This document shows, in pieces, positions 1-9,450 of a DNA stretch of 64,000 bases (position 1 is the first letter of the stretch; each line of letters starts with the position of its first letter). Below the pieces are notes generated by a model. The model saw only the letters and a program-made list of their open reading frames with translations. It searched no databases and was not told where the DNA came from. The stretch covers positions 1 through 64,000 of the forward strand of contig JAPLQY010000086.1 in NCBI GenBank assembly GCA_026399475.1, read 5' to 3'. The position numbers were made by a program, and so were the translations under genes. This DNA is from Rhodocyclales bacterium. Its GTDB lineage: Bacteria > Pseudomonadota > Gammaproteobacteria > Burkholderiales > Rhodocyclaceae.

Positions 1-192
1 ACGCTTCGAGGCGGCCCGAGGTTAAAATGACCACCGACTTTCCCACCGCGCCGCCCGCCTACGGTCTAGAGGGACCTTCGGCAGGCCGCACCGTGGAAAA
101 GTCTCCGAGCGCCTCACACACAAAAAATCTGACACCCCCGACAATTTCAGTTCCACACTTTTCTCGGATACCAGGGCCGTTCGTTCAAGCCA

Positions 193-438
193 ATGCGCAA
201 TTCTGAGAATGCCCTGGGTGCATTCAATCAATGGTTATGGGGAGAGGCTTGCTACGTCAAAGACTGGATGCATCTTGCGGAACTACCTGATATCAAACTG
301 CTCAAGTTGGCCGTATTGCTCCATGACCTGGTCGGGTCATATGATCTTGCCCACTTGGTCATGTCTGAGTTGGACCGTAGATTAGATTCAAACTATGCGT
401 CTGAGTATGCTAAATGGATGTCCGAAGAAGGATCCTGA
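193..438 (+). CDS. Hypothetical protein, possibly a gene remnant
   Basis: An 81-residue reading frame that is acidic and helix-rich, with ordinary amino-acid use and no recognised domain. The frame is open from about 133, after a stop, and no strong ribosome binding site precedes the ATG. It resembles the C-terminal tail of a larger protein more than a complete small one. The flanking stretches 1-192 and 439-720 show no convincing gene on either strand. Function unknown. Confidence 0.35.
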   Translation: MRNSENALGAFNQWLWGEACYVKDWMHLAELPDIKLLKLAVLLHDLVGSYDLAHLVMSELDRRLDSNYASEYAKWMSEEGS

Positions 439-720
439 CACCAAGGAATGGGGTGTCGGCTTTGCGGTAGCTGCGGTCCGTGACACCGTGCGGTGCCGCA
501 TGACGGCTTCGGGCACAAACCGGGCGGTGACTCGGGAAGATGAAACGGCTGGAGTCAGTTGCCGAAGGGTGCCTTTCGGACAAACTTCCCCCAAGCTGAC
601 CTTCGATGAATCCCCAATTTTTCGATGGGCGGTTTTCTACAAACATTAGGAAGCGGCTCCCGGCGATGACTTGCCAATGCCAGTTGCACCCAGTAACAAA
701 CACTGGGTGAAGTGATGCTA

Positions 721-1323
721 TCAATCCATGAAGCCCCATGACTTTGTCTCAAAGTTGTAAGTTCTCCTGCCGAACGGTGGCATGGCCACGTACATCAGCG
801 TATGACTCTCTCCCGCAAAATAGCGAAAACCGCTATCGGTGAAAGTGGCCCTGGCTTTGGCGGGTATCACTGCAATGAATTGCGGTACGAGTTGATCGAG
901 ACGATCGGGATACCTGCCGTTCGCAGCCTTGTAGTTTTCAACCGCCGCGATGATTCGTTCTGCACGTTCTTCGGCGATTTGCCTATTTATTGGAATCAGG
1001 CTCAAGACCGTGCCGACGGCTGCCAGGTAGACTACAAACCGGATCAGTCGCTCCTTTCGGCAGGCCGCATATTTCTCGGCCAGAAGGCTTCTCGGCAAAT
1101 AGACCATGATTAGAAAGGCGCCGATCAGGAATGCGTAGACGCCCAGTGCGTCCAAAAAGATCAGAAGGAGAGATAGGCCTGCGGGCCTGATCCATTTTGT
1201 CCATCTGGTGCCGTATGGCGAGACGGCAGATATGTCCCCAGGAGCGGCAGGAGTGAGTTTCACCGGATAAGTCAGCGCAGGAGAAGGAAATTGAGTCTGC
1301 GCAAGTTCTTGCCAATTCGTCAA
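721..1323 (-). CDS. Membrane protein with pseudopilin-like C-terminal domain
   Basis: About 200 residues, starting at a TTG codon. Two hydrophobic segments (about residues 46-75 and 95-112) are followed by a soluble C-terminal half. That half begins IIAAVENYKAANGRYPDRL, the pattern seen after the hydrophobic helix in GspG-type pseudopilins, and goes on with PPFGRRTYNFETKSWG. No prepilin cleavage site is visible, so this is probably a pseudopilin-like globular domain on a membrane protein, not a pilin. No secretion genes lie nearby. The family is not recognised and the start is uncertain. Confidence 0.5.
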   Translation of the reverse strand: MTNWQELAQTQFPSPALTYPVKLTPAAPGDISAVSPYGTRWTKWIRPAGLSLLLIFLDALGVYAFLIGAFLIMVYLPRSLLAEKYAACRKERLIRFVVYLAAVGTVLSLIPINRQIAEERAERIIAAVENYKAANGRYPDRLDQLVPQFIAVIPAKARATFTDSGFRYFAGESHTLMYVAMPPFGRRTYNFETKSWGFMD

Positions 1324-1390
1324 TAGCGCTCGCCGGTCAAGCGCACGCCAATCCAGTCAGGCTACGATGATGGTTGGCAAGAGTACTGCG

Positions 1391-1413
1391 CCGCGCCACC
1401 AGCGCCGACTTTC
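1391..1413 (+). repeat. Dispersed intergenic motif, copy 1 (CAGCGCCGACTTT core)
   Basis: Carries GCCACCAGCGCCGACTTTC. It lies 3' of the minus-strand acyl-CoA-binding protein gene and shares its core with copies near 13651, 30231, 44896, 45751 and 62531. Confidence 0.5.
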
Positions 1414-1488
1414 GCCTGAGGCCAACCCGGGACCCGCAGAGACTGCAGATCCCGGCACGAGAGCCGACGAATTCAGACAGCGTCTGAA

Positions 1489-1746
1489 TCAGTCTTTCAG
1501 CGAACTGATGAGCCCGATATAACGGGTCATGGCGTCGTCGCTTGTGGTGCCCTTGATTGCGGCCCACGCATCGTACTTGGCGCGGCCCACCATGTCGGTG
1601 AAGCCCGGGCGCTTGCCCTCGACATCGCCGTCCGTGCCCTGCTTGTAGAGTGCATAGAGTTGCAGCAGCACATCGTTCGACGGCCGTTCCGGAAGCTTCT
1701 TGGAATCGGCCACCGCTGCCTCGAATTGCTTCTTGAGTTTGCTCAT
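1489..1746 (-). CDS. Acyl-CoA-binding protein (ACBP)
   Basis: An 85-residue protein, the usual ACBP length. It binds long-chain acyl-CoA esters in the cytoplasm and buffers or delivers them to acyltransferases. The family pattern is clear: LLQLYALYKQGTDGDV around residues 27-42, then KYDAWAAIKG near 57-66. The frame extends upstream, but the ATG at 1746 has a purine-rich GAAAG ahead of it and gives the canonical N-terminus. It is transcribed divergently from the wax ester synthase/DGAT at 1865, and the roughly 120-bp gap probably holds both promoters. The pairing with an acyltransferase suggests a role in storage-lipid synthesis. Confidence 0.9.
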   Translation of the reverse strand: MSKLKKQFEAAVADSKKLPERPSNDVLLQLYALYKQGTDGDVEGKRPGFTDMVGRAKYDAWAAIKGTTSDDAMTRYIGLISSLKD

Positions 1747-1864
1747 GGTCATCTTTCGTCGCGTGGGATGTGGTTGCCAAGATTTGGCTTGGACTATTAT
1801 ATGTCTCTGCGGTAAGCGGGGACGATATCCCGGTGATATGCCGACAACTTTGAGGAACAACGCA

Positions 1865-3514
1865 ATGCTGCGACGCGAAAGAATGTCGGCCGTCGATACG
1901 GCCTGGCTGCGCATGGATCGGCCGACCAACCTGATGATGATTGTCGGCGTCATGGTATTCAATCAGCGAATCGACTTTGACCGGCTGCGTAACACGGTCG
2001 AAGCTCGGCTGGTCAGGCGCTACCGGCGTTTTCGCCAATGCGCGGTACAGGAGGTCGCCGGCGCCTTCTGGCAGGACGACCCCGATTTCGATATCGACGC
2101 ACACCTCAAGCGCCGCGTCCTGCCGGACAAAGCCGGCAAGAAGGAATTGCAGGCGCTGGCCAGCGAACTCGCCGTGCAACCGCTCAATCCAGGCAAGCCG
2201 CTGTGGCGCTTCGACCTGATCGAGGATTACGAAGGTGGTTCGGCGCTGGTCGTGCGCATCCATCACAGCATTGCGGATGGCATCGCGCTCGTCGGCGTCA
2301 TCCTCTCGCTGACCGATCTTTCGCCGCACGCTCCCGCGCAAAAGCAGGTCACGCCGGAACCGGAAGAAGCGGATGCAGACGAGGTTCCTGTCGGCCTGCT
2401 GGAAACCCTGGCCGAAACACTCGCTTCGGCACTGAGCATGAGCACCGAACTGGGCGGCAGGGCCTACGACCTGGCGTCGCATGGGGATCGCCTGTCCACC
2501 TACGGCCGGCACGGCATCGGCCTGCTCACCGAGCTCGCCAAACTGCTCGCGATGCCGCCTGATTCGGCCACCAGCCTCAAGGGCAAGACCAGCACGGTCA
2601 AGCGCGTGGCGTGGTCGGACCCAATCCCGCTGGGCGAAGTCAAAGCACTGGGCAAGGCATTAAGCTGCTCGGTCAACGACATCTTGCTGTCCGCCGTGGC
2701 CGGCGCACTGCGCGCCTATTTCCAGCAGAAGGGCGAAACTGTGCACCAGGTGGAAGTCCGCGCCATGATTCCCGTCAATCTGCGCTCGGCCAAGGACGAA
2801 GGCACGCTGGGCAACCGCTTCGGTCTGGGCACGCTGTCCTTGCCAATCCATGAAGGCAATCCTTTCGCACGCCTGTTCCTGGTGCGACAACGCATGAACG
2901 AACTCAAGGGTTCGTATCAGCCGCCGCTGACGCTCGGCATCCTTGCCGCTGTCGGCGTCGCCCCGAAAATCATCCAGCAGCAGTTTCTCGACATTCTTGC
3001 CGCCAAGGCCAGCACCGTGATGACCAACGTACCCGGGCCGAAGCAGCCACTGTATCTGGCGGGGTCACGCCTCGATCAGTGCATGTTCTGGGTTCCCCAA
3101 TCGGGCGACATCGGCATCGGCGTTTCGATTCTGAGTTACAACGACAACGTTCAGTTCAGCCTCATCACCGACCGCCATTTCGTTCCGGATCCGGAAACCA
3201 TCGCGCCACTTTTTGCCGCCGAATTCGACAAGATGATGCTGGCACTCCTGATGCTCGACTGGGAACAGCCGTTTGACCTGGCGCAGGTCGAACAGCAGTT
3301 GTTCGGCAAACAGATGCCACCGCCGCTCGAAGCGGAAAGCACCACGAGCCCGCAGCCGGTGGCCAGGGCTGCGCGCGCCGCGGCAAAATCCCGCAGGCCT
3401 GACGCTAGGCCTGCAACGGCTGTCGCTCCCAAGCGCAGAACGGCTGGAAAAACAGAAACACCCGTGGCCGTTCCGGCAGCGCGAGTACCGAAGCGTTTCC
3501 GTAATCCTGCCTAG
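1865..3514 (+). CDS. Wax ester synthase/diacylglycerol acyltransferase (WS/DGAT)
   Basis: A 549-residue acyltransferase joining acyl-CoA to a fatty alcohol (wax ester) or to diacylglycerol (triacylglycerol), typically at the membrane or lipid-droplet surface. The catalytic motif HHSIADG lies at residues 133-139, and the N-terminus (MSAVDTAWLRMDRPTNLM) and the NVPGP segment are typical of the family. The ATG at 1865 is chosen over in-frame starts upstream because GAGGA sits 8 bases ahead of it. The last 60 or so residues are a basic Ala/Arg/Pro/Lys-rich tail not needed for the fold. Family members are usually about 450-500 residues, so the tail is extra. Substrate preference cannot be read from sequence. 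Confidence 0.93.
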   Translation: MLRRERMSAVDTAWLRMDRPTNLMMIVGVMVFNQRIDFDRLRNTVEARLVRRYRRFRQCAVQEVAGAFWQDDPDFDIDAHLKRRVLPDKAGKKELQALASELAVQPLNPGKPLWRFDLIEDYEGGSALVVRIHHSIADGIALVGVILSLTDLSPHAPAQKQVTPEPEEADADEVPVGLLETLAETLASALSMSTELGGRAYDLASHGDRLSTYGRHGIGLLTELAKLLAMPPDSATSLKGKTSTVKRVAWSDPIPLGEVKALGKALSCSVNDILLSAVAGALRAYFQQKGETVHQVEVRAMIPVNLRSAKDEGTLGNRFGLGTLSLPIHEGNPFARLFLVRQRMNELKGSYQPPLTLGILAAVGVAPKIIQQQFLDILAAKASTVMTNVPGPKQPLYLAGSRLDQCMFWVPQSGDIGIGVSILSYNDNVQFSLITDRHFVPDPETIAPLFAAEFDKMMLALLMLDWEQPFDLAQVEQQLFGKQMPPPLEAESTTSPQPVARAARAAAKSRRPDARPATAVAPKRRTAGKTETPVAVPAARVPKRFRNPA

Positions 3515-3528
3515 CAGGGCGTAGTCCC

Positions 3529-4311
3529 CTAGTCCTCGAGTTCCGACCTGGCCAGTTCCACGTCGAGGCATTCCATGGCCTCGACCGGTGTTGCGGTCGC
3601 AGCTTTCTCGTAGAGCTTGACCGCCTGATCCATCTTGCTCTGACCGAACAGCATGACCAGCGCATTGGCGTATTCGATGCGGGCGATGGCTGAATCCGGT
3701 GCGATTTTCAGGGCCGACTCGAAGTGCTTCACCGCCAGATCCTTGCTCGCGCCGTAGGTCAGCTTGCCAATCAACGCGCCGACCTTGTCTACGACTTCGG
3801 CATGGTAGGCACCCAGAGCAGTATGGGCCTCGGCATGCTTCGGTTCGAGCTTCAGGGCGGCATCCAGCCCTGCCTTGATCCTGCCGCCCAGCCCCTGTGT
3901 CAGGGCGTGGAGCACCGAGATGCCTTGGCTGTAGCGGCCTAGCGCATATGCCTGGAAGTACCAGGCGTTGGCGTTCTTCGGTTGCGCCTGCTGCAATTCC
4001 TCGCAGCGCGCGGAAATGGCCTGAAACAACTCCAGCTTTCGCTGGTCGCCGTCTTCGAGGTAGGTGGCATAAATCATGGCCGCCTTGTTGGCGGCGTTGT
4101 AGCCGTCAATGCCGGCCGCCAGTCCGGCTTCGCAGGCCTTCTGGAACTCGCCCTGGTGATAGAGGCGCCATGCCTCCTGAACGGCGGCATCCGCGGGAAA
4201 GGGTTCGCAATCGCCGCAATGCAGGCGCTCCCAGTTCTTCTTCAGTGCGGCACCCGCGTAAACGAATGCCTTGTCCGCATGCGGAAACTTTTTCCAGGCC
4301 GGATTTGCCAT
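3529..4311 (-). CDS. TPR-repeat protein
   Basis: 260 residues with TPR-like helical pairs, for example AEAHTALGAYHAEV and AIARIEYANALVMLF. There is no signal peptide or membrane segment, so it is probably cytoplasmic. The gene converges on WS/DGAT with 14 bases between them and lies just downstream of the TetR gene on the same strand. It probably acts as a protein-binding scaffold in the lipid locus, but no partner can be named. Confidence 0.7.
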   Translation of the reverse strand: MANPAWKKFPHADKAFVYAGAALKKNWERLHCGDCEPFPADAAVQEAWRLYHQGEFQKACEAGLAAGIDGYNAANKAAMIYATYLEDGDQRKLELFQAISARCEELQQAQPKNANAWYFQAYALGRYSQGISVLHALTQGLGGRIKAGLDAALKLEPKHAEAHTALGAYHAEVVDKVGALIGKLTYGASKDLAVKHFESALKIAPDSAIARIEYANALVMLFGQSKMDQAVKLYEKAATATPVEAMECLDVELARSELED

Positions 4312-4330
4312 GATGGATATCTTCTTGCTC

Positions 4331-4978
4331 TCAAGCAGTTAAGTAATTTTTTGATACTTCCTCGAACAGCGTGCGCGAACGCCCCACCAGGTAGGGTGCG
4401 GCAAGTGCCATGACCTGGAACGCGCCACGGGACAAGCTCTCTCCGTCAATCTTTTTCCGTGGATCGCTGACAAACTCGAACGACAGCCAGTAAGTTGCGA
4501 CCACGGTCATGTTGACTGCCAGCGCCTGTATCTCGGCGGGTGTCGCCTTCATGTCTCCGGTCGCCACCAGCCCCTTGCAGATCAGGTTCGCGGTATGGAT
4601 CTTGTGCGCCACGATGCGCTTGAAATGCGTTTCGAGTATCCGGTTGCGCGACAACAACTCGTTGATGTCGCGATAGAGGAAGCGAAACTTCCAGATGTTT
4701 TCGAACAGCAGATGCAGAAACAGCCAGATATCCTCGACGTTTGGCGGGCGCCGTACGGGAGCCGCCAGGGTCTCGCCTATGCCGCGTTCGAAGTCGGCAA
4801 ACAGGGACTCGATGATCTCGTCCTTGTTGTGGAAGTGGTAGTAAAGATTGCCCGGACTGATCCCCATCTCGTCGGAGATCAACTGCGTGGTTACGTTTGG
4901 TTCGCCGAAGTCATTGAACAGCACCAGGGCGGTTTCCAGGATGCGCTCTCGCGTGCGGCGCTTCGGTTTTCGATCCAT
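4331..4978 (-). CDS. TetR-family transcriptional regulator
   Basis: 215 residues. The N-terminal helix-turn-helix is clear (RERILETALVLFNDFG, then ISPGNLYYHFHNKDEI at about residues 41-56), followed by a divergent ligand-binding half. A TTG one codon upstream is possible, but the ATG at 4978 is preferred. It sits between the TPR gene and a patatin gene, all on the minus strand, so it is a candidate controller of the lipid genes, sensing perhaps an acyl-CoA. The ligand is unknown. Confidence 0.88.
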   Translation of the reverse strand: MDRKPKRRTRERILETALVLFNDFGEPNVTTQLISDEMGISPGNLYYHFHNKDEIIESLFADFERGIGETLAAPVRRPPNVEDIWLFLHLLFENIWKFRFLYRDINELLSRNRILETHFKRIVAHKIHTANLICKGLVATGDMKATPAEIQALAVNMTVVATYWLSFEFVSDPRKKIDGESLSRGAFQVMALAAPYLVGRSRTLFEEVSKNYLTA

Positions 4979-5048
4979 CAATCACCACTTTCGATTCGGT
5001 GCGCCGAGGATAGCAGAAACGCGCAACCCCTCCGTCATCGATACGGTA

Positions 5049-6284
5049 TCAAGTCGCCTGGCGCGGCTGCAGGCGCTTGATGGCCTGAGCGAGGTCGTCC
5101 AGGGTGTCGGACAAGCGCAATGCCGTCAGCCCCATCGAGCCGGCTCGCCGACGTGTCAGCTGACCCATCCGGCGCGCCAGGGACCGATGCGGATCAGTCA
5201 GTGCGGCGCGGTTGATCGTTACGCCGTGTCGAGCCAGCTTTGGCGCCAGCTCATCGTACCGTCGCAGCAACTCTTGGCGCGTCTTGCGGTAGGCCTGCTC
5301 CGAGAGCCGCTTGCGATCCGCATAGCTGAATATGTTGGTGAAAAACATGTCGGCATCGTCGCGACTGGGCTCGAACAGGATGACGTCGGCGTCCTTGTAT
5401 TCGATGTCGTACTTGGCCAGACTGGTCTTCATGCGCGAATGGATGATGGCGCGGAAGGTCTGCGCCAGAACCACCGGCAAGCCGCCGTCGACCAGCTTGC
5501 GCTGCTTGAGGTGCCTTTCATGCGATGCATGTCTGGCGTCGAAGGGCACCAGCGGGTTGATGCAAAGCACCAGCCGCGCTCCGGCCTTGAGAGCAACGGA
5601 AGCATGGAGTGTCTTCTTCAGTGCGCCATCAACGTACCAGCGACCGTCGATTTCAACCGGTGGGTACAAGCCCGGCAGCGCCGCACTGGCCTGGATCGCG
5701 GTGGCGATCGGTACATGGTCGAAGCCCTTGGCGCCGAAAGCGACCGAAGTCCCCGAATCGAGATCCGTCGCAATCAGGAACAGCGGCTTCCTTATTTGGC
5801 GGAAATCATTGCTCAGGCCAGGCAGCGAAAACAGCCGGGTCAGGAAATCATCGATTCCGGCATTATTGAACACCCCGGTCGGAATTGCCCGCGACAGCCG
5901 CTGGAACGAAGCCAGGAAATCCCGGTGCAAGGGGCTGCGCAAATATTCGCGCAGGGATTCGAGCAGCAGGGCCGGAACCGTCGCGGCGCGCTGCGCGTAT
6001 TCTCCAATGGCCGGTTTCAGCAGCATCTCGGGCTCGAAGGGGACCTCGGCCGAGTCGCTGTCGATGAACATCCGGTAAAGATAGGCCGGACTCAGGCCGT
6101 TGGCCAAGCCCGCCGCGATGAAGCTGCCGGCACTGACACCGACGTAGGCATCGAGATCGTTGAAATCAAAGCCATCCAAAGCCTCAGACAGCGCCATCAA
6201 CGTCCCGATTTCATAGATCGCGCCGAGCGGCCCGCCTCCCGCCAATGCCAAAGCCCTCTGCGGCCGCCGCTCTATCGGTTTCAT
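5049..6284 (-). CDS. Patatin-like phospholipase
   Basis: A serine lipid acyl hydrolase of 411 residues. The oxyanion-hole motif GGGPLGAIYEIG is followed by the nucleophile elbow GVSAG (Ser at about residue 51), and the dyad Asp appears in VDGALKKT. No signal peptide is visible, so it probably acts in the cytoplasm, fitting a role in mobilising neutral lipid or phospholipid. The ATG at 6284 is preferred to a GTG five codons upstream. The start lies about 50 bases downstream of the phasin stop on the same strand. Confidence 0.88.
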   Translation of the reverse strand: MKPIERRPQRALALAGGGPLGAIYEIGTLMALSEALDGFDFNDLDAYVGVSAGSFIAAGLANGLSPAYLYRMFIDSDSAEVPFEPEMLLKPAIGEYAQRAATVPALLLESLREYLRSPLHRDFLASFQRLSRAIPTGVFNNAGIDDFLTRLFSLPGLSNDFRQIRKPLFLIATDLDSGTSVAFGAKGFDHVPIATAIQASAALPGLYPPVEIDGRWYVDGALKKTLHASVALKAGARLVLCINPLVPFDARHASHERHLKQRKLVDGGLPVVLAQTFRAIIHSRMKTSLAKYDIEYKDADVILFEPSRDDADMFFTNIFSYADRKRLSEQAYRKTRQELLRRYDELAPKLARHGVTINRAALTDPHRSLARRMGQLTRRRAGSMGLTALRLSDTLDDLAQAIKRLQPRQAT

Positions 6285-6334
6285 GTCAGGCCAATCCACC
6301 GACCGCCATCAGGCCTTGTCAAAGCGTTCTTGCG

Positions 6335-6823
6335 TCAGGCCACTACCTTGGGAGCCGCCTTGGGAGCCGCCTTGGCCTTAGGAGCCGCGCGTCGTACCGG
6401 CTTGGCCGCTGCGCTCTTCGGCTTGGCCGCCTTGGGCGCGCCACCGTTGAGTTTGTCCACTGCCGCCTTCAGTTCCGCAACGCGCTTGCTGAGTATTGCG
6501 ACGTCATCCTTGGTCGGTACGCCGAGACTATGCAAAGAACGAGCGACACGTTTCTCGAATACCTGCTCAAGCTTGTCCCATGTTCCAGTGGCCTTGGCAG
6601 CCATTTCGGTAACCTTGTCCTCAGCCACCTTGCGGGTCTTTTGCTGGATCGACTCACCCTGACGGACCAATGCATCAAATACCTTGTTGCCTTCCCGCTG
6701 CGCCTTGGCGAAGGCACCAAGCCCGGCCAGCCATATCTGCTGGGCCGATTCGCGAATGGTGGCGGAAAGCTGGCTGTCTGCGCCGATGGCTTTGAGTTTC
6801 TTTACCACGATTTTCTTTACCAT
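6335..6823 (-). CDS. Phasin-family granule-associated protein
   Basis: 162 residues. The first 110 match the PhaI/PhaF type of polyhydroxyalkanoate granule protein (IWLAGLGAFAKAQREG, then a long amphipathic helix). The last 40 are an Ala/Lys/Pro tail (KAAKPKSAAAKPVRRAAPKA). In Pseudomonas PhaF a similar histone-like tail binds DNA and helps share out granules at division; that role here is inference. GGAG stands 7 bases before the ATG. It is downstream of the acyl-ACP-reductase-like gene and far from phaC, so it may coat wax or TAG bodies as well as PHB. Confidence 0.85.
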   Translation of the reverse strand: MVKKIVVKKLKAIGADSQLSATIRESAQQIWLAGLGAFAKAQREGNKVFDALVRQGESIQQKTRKVAEDKVTEMAAKATGTWDKLEQVFEKRVARSLHSLGVPTKDDVAILSKRVAELKAAVDKLNGGAPKAAKPKSAAAKPVRRAAPKAKAAPKAAPKVVA

Positions 6824-7103
6824 AACAATCTCCTGATGAACGTAATCCCGGTTGCCTCGAAGCCGAGGCCTCGGCAGACGCTCGGCCTGCCATGAGGCCC
6901 AGTTTATCGACTCGGATTAGAGAGGTCACACTAATGTCTTAGGGGAAACCCTCTAGCGTCCCGCCCTCTGTCGCATTCGGTCCGGGATACCACAGGCAGG
7001 ACCCGGCGGTCACACTGTATTTTCCAGCCGCGACAAATCTGCCGAGCGCCTGAATGCGCTCTACGACTCGACATACAAGTTTCATCGCAGCCGGGATTAA
7101 CTT

Positions 7104-9356
7104 CTATGCCGCTGTCTTCTTCTTCACAATCGTCTTGCCTGCCGCCTTCCTTGGCGGCGCCGGTTTTGAAGCAGGCTTCTTCAGCGCAATCGCGATCTTG
7201 GCGGGGGCCTTCTTTGCCACAGCCTTCTTTGCCACAGCCTTCTTTGCCACAGCCTTCTTTGCCACAGCCTTCTTTGCCACGGCCTTCTTCACCGCAGCCT
7301 TTGCAGACCTGGTACTGCTCGAACCATTCCAGGTCAGACGCGCCTTTCTTGCGAGGGCCACTACCTTGGCAATGTCTTCGTCGGTGTACACGCCCTTGAC
7401 ACCCGATATGGCCGACAGTTTCATGCCGTGCTTGATGCCGAGCTTGTAGATCTCCTTGACCTTTTCCCACTCGGTATCGCGGCCGATGGTGAATACCTCG
7501 AATCGGCCTTCCAGCGCCAGCACGATGGTTTCCGCCAGGCAGGCGTATATGACGTTCTTTGGCAGGCCAATGGACTTCAGGCCCTTGACCTGGGTTGGCA
7601 GCTCGATTTCACCCGATTCGATCACCAGCACATCCGGACGCTTGGCGACCTCCTCGGCAGGCAGATCCAGCGGCCGCGCGACATCGGTAATGACGCAACC
7701 GGGCTTGACTTTGGTGATGTCCAGAATCTTCTTGCCCGCCCCCGAGGTTGACGTGACGATCATGTCCATGTCACCCAGCAGGCTGTCGTAATCAGTCGAT
7801 GAGGTAACCTTGGCGTCCGGCGTGTCCAGCAAAATCGAGTCCCTCAGTTCATTGAGTTTCTTGATGTCGCGGCCGGCGATTACGACTTCGTCGAAGGCCA
7901 TGGCCAGCAGACGCGCGCTGACAGATCCGATGGAGCCCGTGGCGCCAATTACCATGGTCTTGGCCGGCACTTTCTTGCTACCCTTTTTCGCCGATATCAG
8001 CCCCATGCGCCGCATGGCGTCGGCCGCCGCCCACAGCGCGCCCGATGCGGAGTAGCTGTTGCCGGTGGTGATCGGAATGCTGGCACGTCGCGCTACGGTA
8101 ATGCCTGCGTCGCCGACGACCTTGGTGAAGGCGCCCAGACCCATCAACTGGGCTCCCATTGCTTCCGCAATCTTTGCGGCATGCAGCAAACGCCGGTACG
8201 TAAATTCGGGACTGTGCGAGAGCATTTCCTTGGGGGTGCCACCCACTGAAATCAGCCAGCCTTCGGCTTCGGCGCCGGTGGGCGAGATGATGTTGCTCAT
8301 CTTGCAATAGACCATCGGCGGCAGGTAGGCGGCGAGTGTCTCCACCCCGTCCATGATGAACTTGGGCGTGGCCTTTGGAAACGGATAGCCCTTCTTGATG
8401 TACTCCTGGCTTAGCGGATGTACGACAAAGGCAAAGCGACGGATGTTGCGGAAATGCCCGGTGGGGTGGAGCAAGCGCGGCTTGATGTCCAGTTCGTTGA
8501 TTATTTCCTCGAAATCGTGGTCGGAGAGTTCCGCTTCCGGCTTTCCGGTTGCTGCAAGGATCATGGCAGTGATGGTGCTGATGCCCACCACCTTGTCAAA
8601 GAGTTTTGGCGAAACATCCACCACCAGATTGACCTTGTGCTTCGTGAAAAATGCCAGTCCTTCGTCATCGATGGCCGACGTGATGAGGGTCTTGCCCTCC
8701 AGATTGCCACCGGCGGAAACCGCCTGGATTTCCCGGAAGGTGCCGACAATCACGTGGGACTTGGCCACGGCATTGGCGACGATCTTGTTCTTCACGGTCC
8801 TCAACACGGATTTCAGGAATTCTCCGGGCACGATGTCGGGAAGAAGCTCCTTGCCCTTGGCGTAGAGTTCAAGCTGGTCCAGCGAACCCAACAGGAGAGG
8901 GGACCCCGCCTGGAATACCGGATCGGCAAAGCTCAGGTTCTTCGTGTAATCGGACAGGGCCACCGCCATGTCGTAGTTACGCATTCCGGACAGGAAAAGG
9001 ACCAGGTTGTTGTTGAAATAATGGCCCAGTTCCTTCTGTACATAGCGTATGGCACGCACTTGCAGCAGTCGGCGCAAGCTGGCGCCCGTGGTGACCGGTA
9101 CTCGCGTGACGACCTGCATCAGGCGCTGCGACTCCTTGTTGACCACCGTGCGCAATCCGACGTGATAGTGGTCGACCGTATCGCTCAAGGCAATGGCATC
9201 CGCATTGGCTTGCTGGCGTCGCATCAACTCCCATGCCTTGCTGCTGTCCCGGTCGGCGCCCAAGCGTCGGACTGAAAACTCCTGGCCCAGAACCCTTGTC
9301 TTAAATTCAAAATCCTTCTTGGACGATCCCAATGTCACGGTAACTACTTTTTTCAT
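7104..9356 (-). CDS. Long-chain acyl-ACP reductase-like dehydrogenase with Lys/Ala tail
   Basis: A 750-residue protein in three parts. Residues 1-310 are an N-terminal region not recognised. Residues about 320-670 resemble cyanobacterial fatty acyl-ACP reductase: a GGTPKEML segment, ITTGNSYSASGA, the nucleotide-binding motif GATGSIG at 471-477, and YACLAET with Cys606 at the place of the acyl-thioester Cys of that enzyme. Residues 683-750 are a basic tail with tandem KKAVA units. The expected reaction is NADPH-dependent reduction of acyl-ACP or acyl-CoA to fatty aldehyde. The start at 9356 has AGGGTGG close upstream and is preferred to the ATG at 9371. Neighbouring alcohol dehydrogenase and WS/DGAT genes support a wax pathway. 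Activity is inferred. Confidence 0.72.
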   Translation of the reverse strand: MKKVVTVTLGSSKKDFEFKTRVLGQEFSVRRLGADRDSSKAWELMRRQQANADAIALSDTVDHYHVGLRTVVNKESQRLMQVVTRVPVTTGASLRRLLQVRAIRYVQKELGHYFNNNLVLFLSGMRNYDMAVALSDYTKNLSFADPVFQAGSPLLLGSLDQLELYAKGKELLPDIVPGEFLKSVLRTVKNKIVANAVAKSHVIVGTFREIQAVSAGGNLEGKTLITSAIDDEGLAFFTKHKVNLVVDVSPKLFDKVVGISTITAMILAATGKPEAELSDHDFEEIINELDIKPRLLHPTGHFRNIRRFAFVVHPLSQEYIKKGYPFPKATPKFIMDGVETLAAYLPPMVYCKMSNIISPTGAEAEGWLISVGGTPKEMLSHSPEFTYRRLLHAAKIAEAMGAQLMGLGAFTKVVGDAGITVARRASIPITTGNSYSASGALWAAADAMRRMGLISAKKGSKKVPAKTMVIGATGSIGSVSARLLAMAFDEVVIAGRDIKKLNELRDSILLDTPDAKVTSSTDYDSLLGDMDMIVTSTSGAGKKILDITKVKPGCVITDVARPLDLPAEEVAKRPDVLVIESGEIELPTQVKGLKSIGLPKNVIYACLAETIVLALEGRFEVFTIGRDTEWEKVKEIYKLGIKHGMKLSAISGVKGVYTDEDIAKVVALARKARLTWNGSSSTRSAKAAVKKAVAKKAVAKKAVAKKAVAKKAVAKKAPAKIAIALKKPASKPAPPRKAAGKTIVKKKTAA
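7216..7290 (-). repeat. 15-bp tandem repeat, 5 units, in the reductase tail
   Basis: Five units of GCCACAGCCTTCTTT (plus strand). The first four are identical and the last has two changes. Each unit encodes KKAVA on the minus strand. Near-identity points to recent slippage, so copy number may vary between strains. Confidence 0.9.
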
Positions 9357-9450
9357 AACATCCACCCTCATCTGTTTGATTGAACATCAACCCGGGTTTG
9401 CATCGGGATGACGAGCACTAGCGTTCATGCAGCAGCAGCGAATCGCCTCT

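Noticed and set aside
4848-6662. A 604-codon plus-strand frame opposite the TetR and patatin genes
   Set aside because: It is the antisense shadow of real minus-strand genes; composition and motifs support the other strand only.
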